NCBI GenBank assembly: GCA_016716965.1
Contig: JADJUP010000019.1
Location: forward strand, 9,208 to 73,207
Origin: Sulfuritalea sp.
GTDB taxonomy: Bacteria > Pseudomonadota > Gammaproteobacteria > Burkholderiales > Rhodocyclaceae
Direction of reading: 5' to 3'
Length of the DNA stretch: 64,000 nucleotides
The notes below the pieces were generated by a model, which saw nothing but the letters and a program-made list of their open reading frames with translations, did not search any database and was not told where the DNA came from. The position numbers were made by a program, and so were the translations under genes. Of this stretch, positions 44,712-53,524 are shown piece after piece. How positions within the stretch are numbered: the first letter of the stretch is position 1; each line of letters starts with the position of its first letter.

Positions 44712-47072
44712 TTGAAAGCAAAGTTGCGCTTCATCATTGCCGCCTGCGTGCTCGGGCTGCTCATGACGGGTCCGTTCGCGCTGACGGCCCTGCTGCTTTT
44801 TGCCGACTCGAAGGATGCCGAACGCGCCGCCTTCGCCGAGTTCCTCCTGCCGCGGCTGCCGCTGGGCGGACTCATCACCGCCTTTGGCTTCATCGCAGGC
44901 ATGATGCTGTTGCGTGGGTTGTTCCAGCAGTACGTGCAGGGTCTTCTGCGCATGGCCGAGACCCTGCATTTGATGCTCGGTGCCAACCGGAATTTCCGCG
45001 TGACTCCCGAGGGGCCTCCCGAGGTTCGCGAACTGGCTCGCGCCGCCAATGACCTTGCGCAGCAGCGCGACGAATTGCTGACCGATGTGGACGCACAGAT
45101 CCGCCAGGCCAAGGCGACCGTCGAGGAGGAAAAGAACCGGCTCGCCGCGCTGATGTCGGAACTGGCGATGGGCGTCGTGGTCTGCAACCTCGATGGCCGC
45201 ATCCTGCTCTACAACAGCCGTGCCCGGCTGCAGTTCAAGGCGCTCGCGCAGGGGCCGACTTCGACCAGTGGCGGTGCCCTGATCGGGCTCGGCCGTTCGA
45301 TTTTTTCCATCCTCGAGCGCGGGCAGATCACCCATTCGCTGGAACACATCCAGCAGCGGCTGCGCAAGGGCAGCGCCGCGCCGACGGCCAATTTCATTAC
45401 GGCGACGCGCGGCGGGGCACTGTTGCGCTGTCAGATGGCGCCCGTGCTCGGCTCCGCCGAGCGGGCTGAGAAAGTGGACATCCCCCCCGATCCACGGGCC
45501 GCTTTGCACAGCGGCCCGGCTCCGGCGGCGCAAAGCAGTGCTTTGCGAAACCCCGCCTCCGCCCCCCCTGCCGGGCAGGGGGGCGATGAAGTTAGCGGGC
45601 AGGCGGTGCCTGCCCATCAGCAGACGGAAACCGCCACTTCGATGGACGCCGAGCTTCAGGTCACCGGCTACGTCCTGACCATCGAGAACATCACGCGCAA
45701 CTTCGAGCGCGAGGCGGAGCGGGACCAGGCGCTGCAGGCGCTGACGGACGGCAACCGGGCGGCGCTGGGCAACATTCGTGCGGCGGTGGAAACCTTGATC
45801 GACACGCCGGACATGGAAGCGGACTACCGCGAGCGCTTTACCCGCGTGATCGCCGACGAGGCCGAGGCGATGAGCCAGCGGCTCGATGCCACCATGAACC
45901 GCTTCGCCGATTCGCTGAAGACGCGCTGGCCGTTGGAGGATGTGCTGGCGATCGACATCCTGGCGGCCGCCGCGCGCCGCATAGAGGACCGGCTGAAGCT
46001 GCCGATCAAGCACGAGGAGCAGGATGCCAGCCTCTGGATGCGGGTCGACAGCTTCTCGCTGATCCAGGCCATCACCTTCCTCGCCTCGCGCCTGCAGGAC
46101 CACTATGCCATCCGCGAACTTCGCCTGCGCCTGGCGACCGAGGGCAAGATGGTTTTCGTCGACCTGATCTGGTCGGGCACGCCCGTCTCGTCAGAGACCC
46201 TCTACACCTGGGAACTGGAGCCGATGACGGTCGGCGCCGAGACCAGCCCGCTCACCTTGCGCGATGTGATCGACCGTCATGGCGGCGAGATCTGGTACCA
46301 GCGCGACAAGGCGGCGCACCGCGCCTTCTTCCGCATGGTGTTGCCGGCGGCGACCACCCCGGACGTTGCGGCGAACGATCAGGTGCAGCACCTGCACAGC
46401 GATAGTCGTCCCGAGTACTACGACTTCGACCTGTTCGCCGCGCGCGATGCCGCGGGTTCCGGCATCGACCTCGACCGCAAGCTCAGCGAGCTCACCTATT
46501 CCGTGTTCGACACCGAGACCACGGGCCTCGAACCCTCCAACGGCGACGAGATCATCCAGATGGGGGCCGTCCGCGTCGTGAACAACCGCCTGCTGCGGCA
46601 GGAAGTTTTCGACCAGCTGGTGGATCCTGGAATACCGCTGAAGCCCGCCGGTATCCCGATCCACGGCATCACGGAAAACATGGTCCATGGCCAGCCGAAA
46701 ATCGACGTGGTACTGCCGGCCTTCCACGAGTTCTGCGCCGAAACCGTACTCGTCGCGCACAACGCCGCATTCGACATGCGTTTTTTCCAGTTGAAGGAGG
46801 AGCGGCTCGGCGTGCGCTTCACCCAGCCCGTGCTCGATACCCTGCTGCTGTCGGCGGTTATCCATCCCAACCAGGAATCGCACCGCCTGGAAACCATCGC
46901 CGAACGCCTCGGCATCAACGTCATCGGCCGCCATACGGCGCTCGGCGACGCCTTCGTCACCGGCGAAGTGTTCCTCAAGATGGTGCCCCTGCTGGCCGAC
47001 ATGGGAATCCTCACCCTGCGCCAGGCCCTGGATGCCGCACAGAAGACCTACTTTGCGCGCATCAAATACTGA
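44712..47072 (+). CDS. membrane sensor-like protein fused to DEDDh 3'-5' exonuclease (DnaQ fold)
   Basis: 786 residues. Two N-terminal membrane helices (about 5-32 and 48-70) are followed by a HAMP-like linker and a PAS-like domain (ERNRL-like VEEEKNRLAALMSELAMGVV, about 138-157). A degenerate kinase-like region ends in a fragment resembling an ATPase lid (LTLRDVIDRHGGEIWYQ). At about 595-770 lies a DnaQ-type exonuclease: VFDTETTGLEPSNGDEIIQMG, HNAAFDMRFF and HTALGDAFVT give the DEDDh set. The TTG start at 44712 has AGGG at seven bases. An in-frame palindrome-rich insertion lies between PAS and kinase-like parts (45495-45615). The target nucleic acid is unknown. Similar exonuclease/DUF294 pairs next to acetate-linked symporters occur in other proteobacteria, from memory. 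Confidence 0.85.
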   Translation: MKAKLRFIIAACVLGLLMTGPFALTALLLFADSKDAERAAFAEFLLPRLPLGGLITAFGFIAGMMLLRGLFQQYVQGLLRMAETLHLMLGANRNFRVTPEGPPEVRELARAANDLAQQRDELLTDVDAQIRQAKATVEEEKNRLAALMSELAMGVVVCNLDGRILLYNSRARLQFKALAQGPTSTSGGALIGLGRSIFSILERGQITHSLEHIQQRLRKGSAAPTANFITATRGGALLRCQMAPVLGSAERAEKVDIPPDPRAALHSGPAPAAQSSALRNPASAPPAGQGGDEVSGQAVPAHQQTETATSMDAELQVTGYVLTIENITRNFEREAERDQALQALTDGNRAALGNIRAAVETLIDTPDMEADYRERFTRVIADEAEAMSQRLDATMNRFADSLKTRWPLEDVLAIDILAAAARRIEDRLKLPIKHEEQDASLWMRVDSFSLIQAITFLASRLQDHYAIRELRLRLATEGKMVFVDLIWSGTPVSSETLYTWELEPMTVGAETSPLTLRDVIDRHGGEIWYQRDKAAHRAFFRMVLPAATTPDVAANDQVQHLHSDSRPEYYDFDLFAARDAAGSGIDLDRKLSELTYSVFDTETTGLEPSNGDEIIQMGAVRVVNNRLLRQEVFDQLVDPGIPLKPAGIPIHGITENMVHGQPKIDVVLPAFHEFCAETVLVAHNAAFDMRFFQLKEERLGVRFTQPVLDTLLLSAVIHPNQESHRLETIAERLGINVIGRHTALGDAFVTGEVFLKMVPLLADMGILTLRQALDAAQKTYFARIKY
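45495..45615. repeat. cluster of four perfect hairpins inserted in frame in the exonuclease gene
   Basis: Four perfect inverted repeats lie within 121 bases. CGGGCCGCT..AGCGGCCCG (45495-45518), CGCAAAGCA.TGCTTTGCG (45529-45547), CCCCCCTGCC.GGCAGGGGGG (45563-45583) and GGGCAGGC..GCCTGCCC (45597-45615). The encoded residues are low-complexity (Ala/Pro/Gly/Gln/Ser-rich) and unlike the flanking domains, while the frame is kept. This looks like a mobile or REP-like intergenic repeat captured by a coding sequence. Confidence 0.75.
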
Positions 47073-47087
47073 ATCCTCGACGTCCCC

Positions 47088-48977
47088 ATGAATGCCGAAT
47101 CCCGCGCGCCGCTGCTCGCCTTCCTGCACCGGCACGCACCCTTCAGGGACATGGGGGCCTTCGCCCTCGACGCGCTGGTTGCCAGTCTGACGCCGGTCGA
47201 CGTCGCGGGCGGACATTTCATCCTGACGCCCAGCGACATGCCTCCCGACCTGTTCATCATTGAAACGGGACGGGTGCAGGCGCGTCTGTCGGGCGACGTG
47301 ACCTTGACCGACAAGCCGCTCTACGACTTGCTGCCGGGGCAGAGCTTTCCGCTTGCCGCGGTCGCCGCGCGGCGACCGGCGATCAACGTGTATAGCGCGG
47401 TCGGCGATGTTCGCCTCTACCGTCTTGCCAGCGCCGACTTCTCCGCGCTGCTGCTTTCCAGTTGCGAGTTCAACCGCTTCGTGCTCGACCATGTCGCCGG
47501 CCTGCTGCACGAAGCCCGCAAGCAGATCGAGGTGCAGTTCGGCCAGCGCAATGCGGACCAGCAGACACTCAATTCCCAGCTCACGGCCTTTCTGCGGCCG
47601 AACGTGGTCCGCGTTGCGCCGACCGCGACGATACGCGAGGCGATGGACACCATGGTCAAGGCCAGGGTCGGCTCGGTGGTGGTGGCCGACGAAGACGGCA
47701 AGCCGGTGGGCATCTTTACCCATAGCGACGCATTGCGCCGGGTGGCGGCCCCCGCGCATCCGGTTACCGCGCCCGTCTCCGACGTCATGACGGCGTCGCC
47801 GGCGACGATCTCCACCCATGCCACGGCTTATGACGCGATGCTGGCGATGGCGATGCAGAGCATTCGCCACCTGGTGATCGTCGATGCCGAGCAGAGGATC
47901 GCCGGCGTCGTGTCCGAGCGTGACCTGTTCGCCATGCAGCGCATCGGCCTGCGCAACGTGCGCAGGGTGATAGAGGGCGCGGAGGATCTCGACGCACTGG
48001 CGGGCGCCGCCGGCGACGTGCGTCGGGTGTGCCTCAACATGCTGGGGCAGGGCGTCAATGCCGAAAAGCTGACGCAGTTCATCTCCGGCCTCAACGACAG
48101 CCTGACGCGCCGCCTGATCGAAATCCGCCTGGTGCGGCACGATCTGCGGAACATCCGCTGGGCCTGGCTGGCCTTCGGTTCCGAGGGGCGCGACGAGCAG
48201 ACCTTCAGCACCGATCAAGACAATGGCATCATATTCGCCTGCCCGGCGGGGGCGGATCGCGAAGCCCTGCGGCAGCGCTTCCTCGAATTTGCCGGCGAGG
48301 TGAACGAAGGCCTGGCGCGCTGTGGCTTTCCGCTGTGCAAGGGCAACATCATGGCCGGCAATCCGCTTTGGTGCCTCAGCGCGGACGAGTGGAAGGAGCG
48401 CTTTTCGCAGTGGATCCGCGCGCCGGAGCCGGAGGCGCTGCTCAATGCCACGATATTTTTCGATTTTCGCGCGCTGTACGGCGACGACTCGCTGGCCAGG
48501 GAACTGCGAACCTGGCTGCTGGAGCTGACCGCCGGCGCCAAGCTGTTCCTGCGCTTCATGGCGGAAATTGCCGTGAAGGCGACGCCGCCGCTGGGCATGA
48601 TCCGCGATTTCGTGTTCGACAACAACGCCGAATTTCCGCACACGCTCGACCTCAAGGCCCTCGGTGCACGGCCCTATGTCGATGCGGCGCGCATCATCGC
48701 GCTGGCCCACGGCATCCCGCACAGCAGCACCGTCGGGCGCCTGCGCGCCGCGGACGCGAAGAAGCTGCTCGGCAATGACGACGTCAACGCCATGATCGAA
48801 GGCTTCTTCTTCATCCAGCAATTGCGCCTGGCCAACCAGCGTGCCGGCACGCCGCCCGGCGCCGACAACCGCGTCGATCCGGACAAGCTCAACGAGCTCG
48901 ACCGGCAGGTCCTCAAGGAAGCCTTCAAGCAATCGAAACGCCTGCAGTCGCGCCTGCAACTGGAATATCGGCTGTGA
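47088..48977 (+). CDS. cNMP-binding / CBS pair / DUF294 nucleotidyltransferase protein
   Basis: 629 residues. Residues 10-130 form a cNMP-binding-like domain (LFIIETGRVQARLSGDVTL). About 170-300 are two CBS domains (RVGSVVVADEDGKPVGIFTH; IRHLVIVDAEQRIAGVVSER). About 320-480 is the DUF294 putative nucleotidyltransferase with AWLAFGSEGRDEQTFSTDQD, the GSxxR and DxD-like site. The rest is its C-terminal helical domain. The GlnD-like nucleotidyltransferase fold with nucleotide-sensing CBS domains suggests modification of a protein in response to energy state; the target is unknown. It lies 15 bases after the exonuclease gene and is probably in the same operon as the kinase. Confidence 0.88.
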   Translation: MNAESRAPLLAFLHRHAPFRDMGAFALDALVASLTPVDVAGGHFILTPSDMPPDLFIIETGRVQARLSGDVTLTDKPLYDLLPGQSFPLAAVAARRPAINVYSAVGDVRLYRLASADFSALLLSSCEFNRFVLDHVAGLLHEARKQIEVQFGQRNADQQTLNSQLTAFLRPNVVRVAPTATIREAMDTMVKARVGSVVVADEDGKPVGIFTHSDALRRVAAPAHPVTAPVSDVMTASPATISTHATAYDAMLAMAMQSIRHLVIVDAEQRIAGVVSERDLFAMQRIGLRNVRRVIEGAEDLDALAGAAGDVRRVCLNMLGQGVNAEKLTQFISGLNDSLTRRLIEIRLVRHDLRNIRWAWLAFGSEGRDEQTFSTDQDNGIIFACPAGADREALRQRFLEFAGEVNEGLARCGFPLCKGNIMAGNPLWCLSADEWKERFSQWIRAPEPEALLNATIFFDFRALYGDDSLARELRTWLLELTAGAKLFLRFMAEIAVKATPPLGMIRDFVFDNNAEFPHTLDLKALGARPYVDAARIIALAHGIPHSSTVGRLRAADAKKLLGNDDVNAMIEGFFFIQQLRLANQRAGTPPGADNRVDPDKLNELDRQVLKEAFKQSKRLQSRLQLEYRL

Positions 48978-49032
48978 TGCAGGCGCGCGTGAAACCTGAC
49001 GCCGTGGCGCTGTCGCCCCCGGTTTGCCGGCC

Positions 49033-51093
49033 ATGACCTCCGCAGCGCCCGTCACGATCGCCAGCGTGCGCTTGCGCACGCCGCTGTTGCGCGGGGCGCG
49101 GCGCCTGCGCATTGCGCTGGTCGGGCTGCCCTGCGCCGGCAAGACGACACTGTTCGACGCCGTGTCGAGCACGGCGCCGGCGCAGGGGGAACTGCCCGGC
49201 ACGCAACGCAACTGGCGCGAGTGCAGCGTGCAGATCGGCCTCGACGAGGCCAGCGTGGTCGACCTGCCGAGCATCCATTCGCTGCGCCACCTCGAAGGTG
49301 ACGACCTCGCCGCCCTCAAGTACCTGCTCTGGGGCGACCAGCGTCCCGCCGTGTCCATGCACGAAAAGTCCGGCCCGCCGGTGCCGTTTGCGCCGCCCGA
49401 CGTGATCGTGCAGGTGGTCGATGCCGGCAACCTGCAAAGCCACCTCGAGTTGACGCTGGAACTGAGCCAGCTCGGGCGGCCCATGGTGCTGGCGGTCAAC
49501 CGCATGGACGAGGCCCTGGAAAAGGGGCTTTACATCAACGTCAAGGCGCTCGAGTTGCTGCTCGGCATGCCTGTGGTGCCGACCGTGGCGCTGATGGGGC
49601 AGGGCATCGCCGAGCTGTTCCGGGTGGCCGCCGACGCCGCACGCGACGACATCTGTCCGCTGCCGCAGGCCCCCAGCGCACACATTGCGAACCGCCTGCG
49701 GCCACTCGATGTCGAACTCAACCGCCCTGGCCTGCACGAGGCGTTTCGCCTGCCGCAGGCCTTCCTCCTGGCGCAGTTCGCCGGCGCTGACGGATTCATC
49801 GAAGACGAATTGAACCAGCATTTCCGGCAACTGCTGCCGATGCTGCGCCGCTTGCGCGACGAGGCCGGCGCCGGGCTGCCGCGGCCACTGGCCGAGGAAC
49901 TGCACGCCGACCGCCACCATCGCGCTGCGACACTGGTCGAAGCGGCCCTGCGCATCGGCTCGCCGGCGCATTCCCATGGCTGGCGCTACTGGCTCGACGA
50001 GCTGTTCCTGCATCCGCAATGGGGCCTGATCGGCAGCCTTGCCGTGTTCTCCGCCGTGCTGTTCGTCGTCTTCGAGATCAGCGGCTGGATCGACGCGATG
50101 ACCACCGTGAAAATTGCTGCCGCGTTCGCCGACTGGCAGCCGCAGTCGCTCGGCGGCGTGGTCGGCCGCGCCGTGCTCGACGGCCTGATCGGTCTGGTCG
50201 GCATCGTGGTGCCCTACATGATTCCGCTGGTGATGCTGCTGGTGACGCTGGAGGAAGCCGGGCTGATGCAGCGCATCGCCTTCGTGGTCGACCGCGGTTT
50301 CCACCAGATCGGCCTCCACGGCGGCGTCGCCGTGCCCTTCCTGCTCGGCCTCGGTTGCAACGTGCCCGCCATCTCGGGCGCGGCCAGCGCCACCCGCGGC
50401 CGCGAGCGGGTGATCGCCTCGGTGCTGATCAGCTTCGTGCCCTGTTCCGCGCGCTCGGCCATCATCCTCGCCATCGCCGGCAAGTACCTCGGCGTCGGCG
50501 GCGTGATGGGCATCTTCGCCCTGACCCTGATCGTGATCGCCGTCATGGGGCGCCTGCTGTCGCGAGGCCGCGGTGCGCCCGGCCCCGGCCGCCTGCAGGA
50601 GATCCCGCCCTATGCCCTGCCGACCTGGCGCAGGCTGCTTGGCGAGACGCGGGAACGCACCGGCGACATCCTGACCATCGTCACGCCCCTGCTGGTGGGC
50701 GGCAGCGTGTTGCTCGCGCTGCTCTCCCACATCGGCGCCGACGAGGTGGTCAATACCTTGCTGACGCCGGTCACCGCCTGGTGGCTGGGCCTGCCCGTGG
50801 TGCTCGGCGTGCCGCTGTTGTTCGGCGTACTGCGCAAGGAGTTGTCGTTGCTGATGATCTACCAGGCACTGGGCACGCAGGAGATCGGCACCCGGCTGGA
50901 TGCCGTGCAGATGATCGCGCTGCTGCTGTTCATCAGCTTCTACGTGCCCTGCGTATCGACCTTCGCCGTGATGCTGAAGACCATCGGTCGGCGCGACGCG
51001 CTGATGTCGGTGGCAATTTCGGTGGGCGTGGCGCTGCTGGTGGCCGGTGCGGTGAGGCTGGGCGGCGTTGGCTGGCGCATGTTCGGCGCCTGA
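49033..51093 (+). CDS. feoB: FeoB-like ferrous iron transport GTPase
   Basis: 686 residues. The N-terminal G domain has the P-loop VGLPCAGKTTLF (about 31-42) and NRMD as G4, but the G3 motif reads DLPSIHSL where FeoB normally has DLPGxYSL, so the switch Gly is changed. An insertion of about 12 residues follows in KYLLWGDQRPAVSMHEKSG. The membrane part has Feo signatures: FLLGLGCNVPAIS, ISFVPCSARSAIILAIAG and FGVLRKELSLLMIYQ, with about ten helices in all. FeoB imports Fe2+ across the inner membrane. No FeoA or FeoC lies next to it, which is unusual. The ATG at 49033 is preferred over a TTG at 49024. It lies 55 bases after the DUF294 gene. Confidence 0.85.
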   Translation: MTSAAPVTIASVRLRTPLLRGARRLRIALVGLPCAGKTTLFDAVSSTAPAQGELPGTQRNWRECSVQIGLDEASVVDLPSIHSLRHLEGDDLAALKYLLWGDQRPAVSMHEKSGPPVPFAPPDVIVQVVDAGNLQSHLELTLELSQLGRPMVLAVNRMDEALEKGLYINVKALELLLGMPVVPTVALMGQGIAELFRVAADAARDDICPLPQAPSAHIANRLRPLDVELNRPGLHEAFRLPQAFLLAQFAGADGFIEDELNQHFRQLLPMLRRLRDEAGAGLPRPLAEELHADRHHRAATLVEAALRIGSPAHSHGWRYWLDELFLHPQWGLIGSLAVFSAVLFVVFEISGWIDAMTTVKIAAAFADWQPQSLGGVVGRAVLDGLIGLVGIVVPYMIPLVMLLVTLEEAGLMQRIAFVVDRGFHQIGLHGGVAVPFLLGLGCNVPAISGAASATRGRERVIASVLISFVPCSARSAIILAIAGKYLGVGGVMGIFALTLIVIAVMGRLLSRGRGAPGPGRLQEIPPYALPTWRRLLGETRERTGDILTIVTPLLVGGSVLLALLSHIGADEVVNTLLTPVTAWWLGLPVVLGVPLLFGVLRKELSLLMIYQALGTQEIGTRLDAVQMIALLLFISFYVPCVSTFAVMLKTIGRRDALMSVAISVGVALLVAGAVRLGGVGWRMFGA

Positions 51094-51155
51094 ACCGCGC
51101 TGTGCGCAAGGTGCGGAATTCGGTTTTAATTTGACGGAAGGGAGTGGCAACCATC

Positions 51156-51521
51156 ATGCAGGCATTCGATCTGGACCAGGCACTGACCATGCACCGGTCC
51201 TGGAAAATGAAATTCCAGCTGGCGCTGGGCAGTGTGCATGGCCGGGATTTCGACTCGCATGGCATCGGCGATGCCGCCGCCTGCGGCCTTGGCCAATGGC
51301 TGGCCGAGAATGCGGCAGAACTGGAGCGCATATCCGCGGTGCAGGAGCTGCTTCCGGTACACCTTGAGTTCCATCGCCAGTCGCAGGCCATCGCCGACGA
51401 GATCCGCAGCGGCCACATCCTGCACATGGAGGATCCGGCCATCGTCGCCTACCTCGAACTCTCCGCCCGGATCGAGGCCATGCTGAAACGGCTCGACGCC
51501 GATTTGCGGCAGGGCGGTTAG
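51156..51521 (+). CDS. stand-alone CZB (chemoreceptor zinc-binding) domain protein
   Basis: 121 residues consisting of a CZB domain. The zinc ligands are visible as His in TMHRSWKMKF (about 11-20), Cys in AACGLGQWLAEN (about 42-53), and the His pair in LPVHLEFHRQ (about 67-76). CZB domains bind Zn with very high affinity and regulate diguanylate cyclases and chemoreceptors. Here no output domain is attached, so it may act as a free regulator or a zinc sensor for a partner such as the diguanylate cyclase at 34.4 kb; this is inference. The ATG at 51156 follows GGAAGGGAG at a rather long distance. Confidence 0.8.
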   Translation: MQAFDLDQALTMHRSWKMKFQLALGSVHGRDFDSHGIGDAAACGLGQWLAENAAELERISAVQELLPVHLEFHRQSQAIADEIRSGHILHMEDPAIVAYLELSARIEAMLKRLDADLRQGG

Positions 51522-51599
51522 GCATCGCGCATCGCCGCACCGCAGCTACACTGATCCATCGAGCAGCATCGCCCATTCATTCCACGACAAGGACCTGAC

Positions 51600-52049
51600 A
51601 TGAACCCACAGAACGGTTACGACATCGAAGACATCTCCGTCGGCATGAGCGCGGAGACCGCCAAGACCATCACCGAGGCCGACATCCTGCTGTTTTCGGC
51701 CGTATCGACCGACACCAACGCCGTGCACCTCGACGAGGAGTTCGGCAAGACCACCATGTTCGGCGGCCGCATCGCCCACGGCATGCTCTCGGCCAGCCTG
51801 ATCTCGGCCGTGCTCGGCACGCGCCTGCCCGGCCCCGGCGTGATCTACATGAACCAGTCGCTGCGCTTCAAGGCGCCGGTGCGCATCGGCGACACCGTGC
51901 ATGCCAAGGTCACGGTCAAGGAAGTCATCGCCGAAAAGTCGCGCGTGGTGCTCGACACCGTGTGCAGCGTCGGCGACAAGGTGGTGATCGACGGCGAGGC
52001 GATGGTCATGGCCACCTCGCGCGCCAAACGCGAAGCCGCCGGCAAGTAG
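51600..52049 (+). CDS. MaoC-like (R)-specific enoyl-CoA hydratase (PhaJ-like)
   Basis: 149 residues of the hydratase-2 hotdog family. The catalytic motif is DTNAVHLDEEFGKTTMFGG (about 38-56), with Asp and His in the DxNxxH form, followed by RIAHGMLSASLISAVLG. It hydrates trans-2-enoyl-CoA to (R)-3-hydroxyacyl-CoA, which feeds PHA synthesis in many betaproteobacteria. It may also serve another beta-oxidation step. No PHA synthase gene is in the window. Start ATG at 51600; the gene stands alone between the CZB gene and the nitroreductase, with a damaged-looking gap after it. Confidence 0.86.
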   Translation: MNPQNGYDIEDISVGMSAETAKTITEADILLFSAVSTDTNAVHLDEEFGKTTMFGGRIAHGMLSASLISAVLGTRLPGPGVIYMNQSLRFKAPVRIGDTVHAKVTVKEVIAEKSRVVLDTVCSVGDKVVIDGEAMVMATSRAKREAAGK

Positions 52050-52120
52050 CGTGGCGCCTGAATTAGCGCCCTTGGCTTTGGAATTCACCGGGCGAGCAGA
52101 AATTCGCGCCGCTGTCTTGT

Positions 52121-52165
52121 CGGGGGGGGAGAAAAGGGGCCCCCCCCCCCCTCTGCCCCGGGGGG
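52121..52165. other. low-complexity G/C homopolymer tract, probable assembly damage
   Basis: G8, then GGGG, a run of twelve C, and GGGGGG lie within 45 bases in an intergenic gap. Such runs are rare elsewhere except at 53306-53461 and 57891-57906. They may replace a copy of the GTGA-hairpin repeat that could not be read correctly. Confidence 0.5.
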
Positions 52166-52228
52166 TTGTTATTGTGGCTCGCTGCGCTCGATACCTGCAG
52201 CGACCGATCCTGCTGTTTCACGTTGCTA

Positions 52229-52912
52229 ATGGACGCCGATCCGACACCCGTCGATGCCGTGATGGCCGGCCGCCATTGCGTGCGCGCTTTCCTGCCGCGC
52301 GAGGTGCCGCGTCAGGTGGTCGAGGACATCCTGGCCGTCGCGCGCCGCGCGCCGTCGGGCACCAACCTGCAGCCCTGGCGCGTGCATGTGCTGACCGGCG
52401 CGACGCGAAGCCGCCTGGTCGACGCCGTGTGCGCCGCCTATGACGCCGAGGCGCCCGGCCATACGGCGGAGTACGACTACTACCCGGCCGAATTCTTTGA
52501 GCCCTACCTCGCGCGGCGGCGCAAGATCGGCTGGGGGCTGTACGGCCTGCTGGGCATCGCCAAGGGCGACACCGCAAGAATGCGCGCGCAGATGCGGCGC
52601 AACTACCAGTTCTTCGACGCCCCCGTGGGCCTCATCTTCAGCATCGACCGGCGCATGGGCCGCGGCGGCTGGCTCGACTACGGCATGTTTTTGCAGAACG
52701 TGATGCTCGCCGCGCGCGCCCGCGGCCTCGACACCTGTCCGCAGGTGGCCTGGCTCGACTACCACCGCATCATCGGCGAGGTGCTCGGCTTCGGCCCGCA
52801 GGAAATGCTGGTGTGCGGCATGTCGCTGGGTTATGCCGACCCGGACGCGATCGAGAACACGCTGGCCACCGAGCGTGCCGCGCTGGAGGAGTTCGTCGCC
52901 TTTCATGAGTGA
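52229..52912 (+). CDS. nitroreductase-family FMN oxidoreductase
   Basis: 227 residues. The family fold is recognised by RRAPSGTNLQPWRVHVLTG (about 36-54, FMN-binding loop), the Arg before it (MAGRHCVRAFLPREV), and GGWLDYGMFLQNVMLAARARG (about 148-168). CPQVAWLDYHRIIGEVLGF and MSLGYADPDA follow near the end. Members reduce nitro groups, quinones or flavins with NAD(P)H. The ATG at 52229 is the family-like start but has no clear ribosome binding site; the frame is open upstream into the low-complexity gap. It overlaps the Hsp15 start by eight bases. Confidence 0.86.
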   Translation: MDADPTPVDAVMAGRHCVRAFLPREVPRQVVEDILAVARRAPSGTNLQPWRVHVLTGATRSRLVDAVCAAYDAEAPGHTAEYDYYPAEFFEPYLARRRKIGWGLYGLLGIAKGDTARMRAQMRRNYQFFDAPVGLIFSIDRRMGRGGWLDYGMFLQNVMLAARARGLDTCPQVAWLDYHRIIGEVLGFGPQEMLVCGMSLGYADPDAIENTLATERAALEEFVAFHE

Positions 52913-53297
52913 AGCCGACGAGGGCGGGCGCCAGCGCCTGGACAAATGGCTCTGGGCGGCGCGCTTCTACAAGACGCGCAGCCTCGCCGCCGACGCCATC
53001 GCGGGCGGCAAGCTGCGCTGGAACGGCGAGACCGTGAAGCCGGCGCGCGAGGTCAAGCCCGGCGACGAGCTGGAAGTATCTGCCGGCGAGTTGCGCTGGA
53101 CCGTGATCGTGCGCGGACTCAACCACCAGCGCCGGCCGGCGCCCGAAGCGCGCCTGCTTTACGAGGAAACGCCGGAGAGCGCCGCACGCCGCCAGCGTCT
53201 GGAGGAGGTCCGGCGACTTGCGCCCATGCCCGGCGCCGGGCTCAAGGGGCGGCCGACCAAGAAGGCCGGGCGCCTGATACGCGGGTTCAACGAATGA
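52905..53297 (+). CDS. hslR: Hsp15-like S4-domain RNA-binding protein
   Basis: 130 residues. An S4 RNA-binding domain covers about residues 9-70 (RLDKWLWAARFYKTRSLAAD, then GGKLRWNGETVKPAREVKPG). A basic C-terminal tail with RPTKKAGRLIRGF follows. Hsp15 binds stalled 50S-nascent chain complexes after heat shock and recycles them. The ATG at 52905 lies inside the nitroreductase end (ATGAGTGA overlap), implying coupled translation. Full family length. Confidence 0.9.
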   Translation: MSEADEGGRQRLDKWLWAARFYKTRSLAADAIAGGKLRWNGETVKPAREVKPGDELEVSAGELRWTVIVRGLNHQRRPAPEARLLYEETPESAARRQRLEEVRRLAPMPGAGLKGRPTKKAGRLIRGFNE

Positions 53298-53305
53298 TCC
53301 TGCAA

Positions 53306-53461
<156 letters not shown>

Positions 53462-53524
53462 AGCTTCTCGACATGAAGTACAGGCTCACCTGGCGAGCCT
53501 GTCACCGGTGATACTCTTCGAACC

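Noticed and set aside
46191..49505. 1104-residue minus-strand open frame opposite the exonuclease, DUF294 and FeoB genes
   Set aside because: Antisense shadow in GC-rich DNA; the plus strand has three well-supported families and the minus product has no motif.
48925..51150. 741-residue minus-strand open frame opposite feoB
   Set aside because: Rich in His/Gln/Arg with no membrane or catalytic motif; clearly the complement of FeoB codons.
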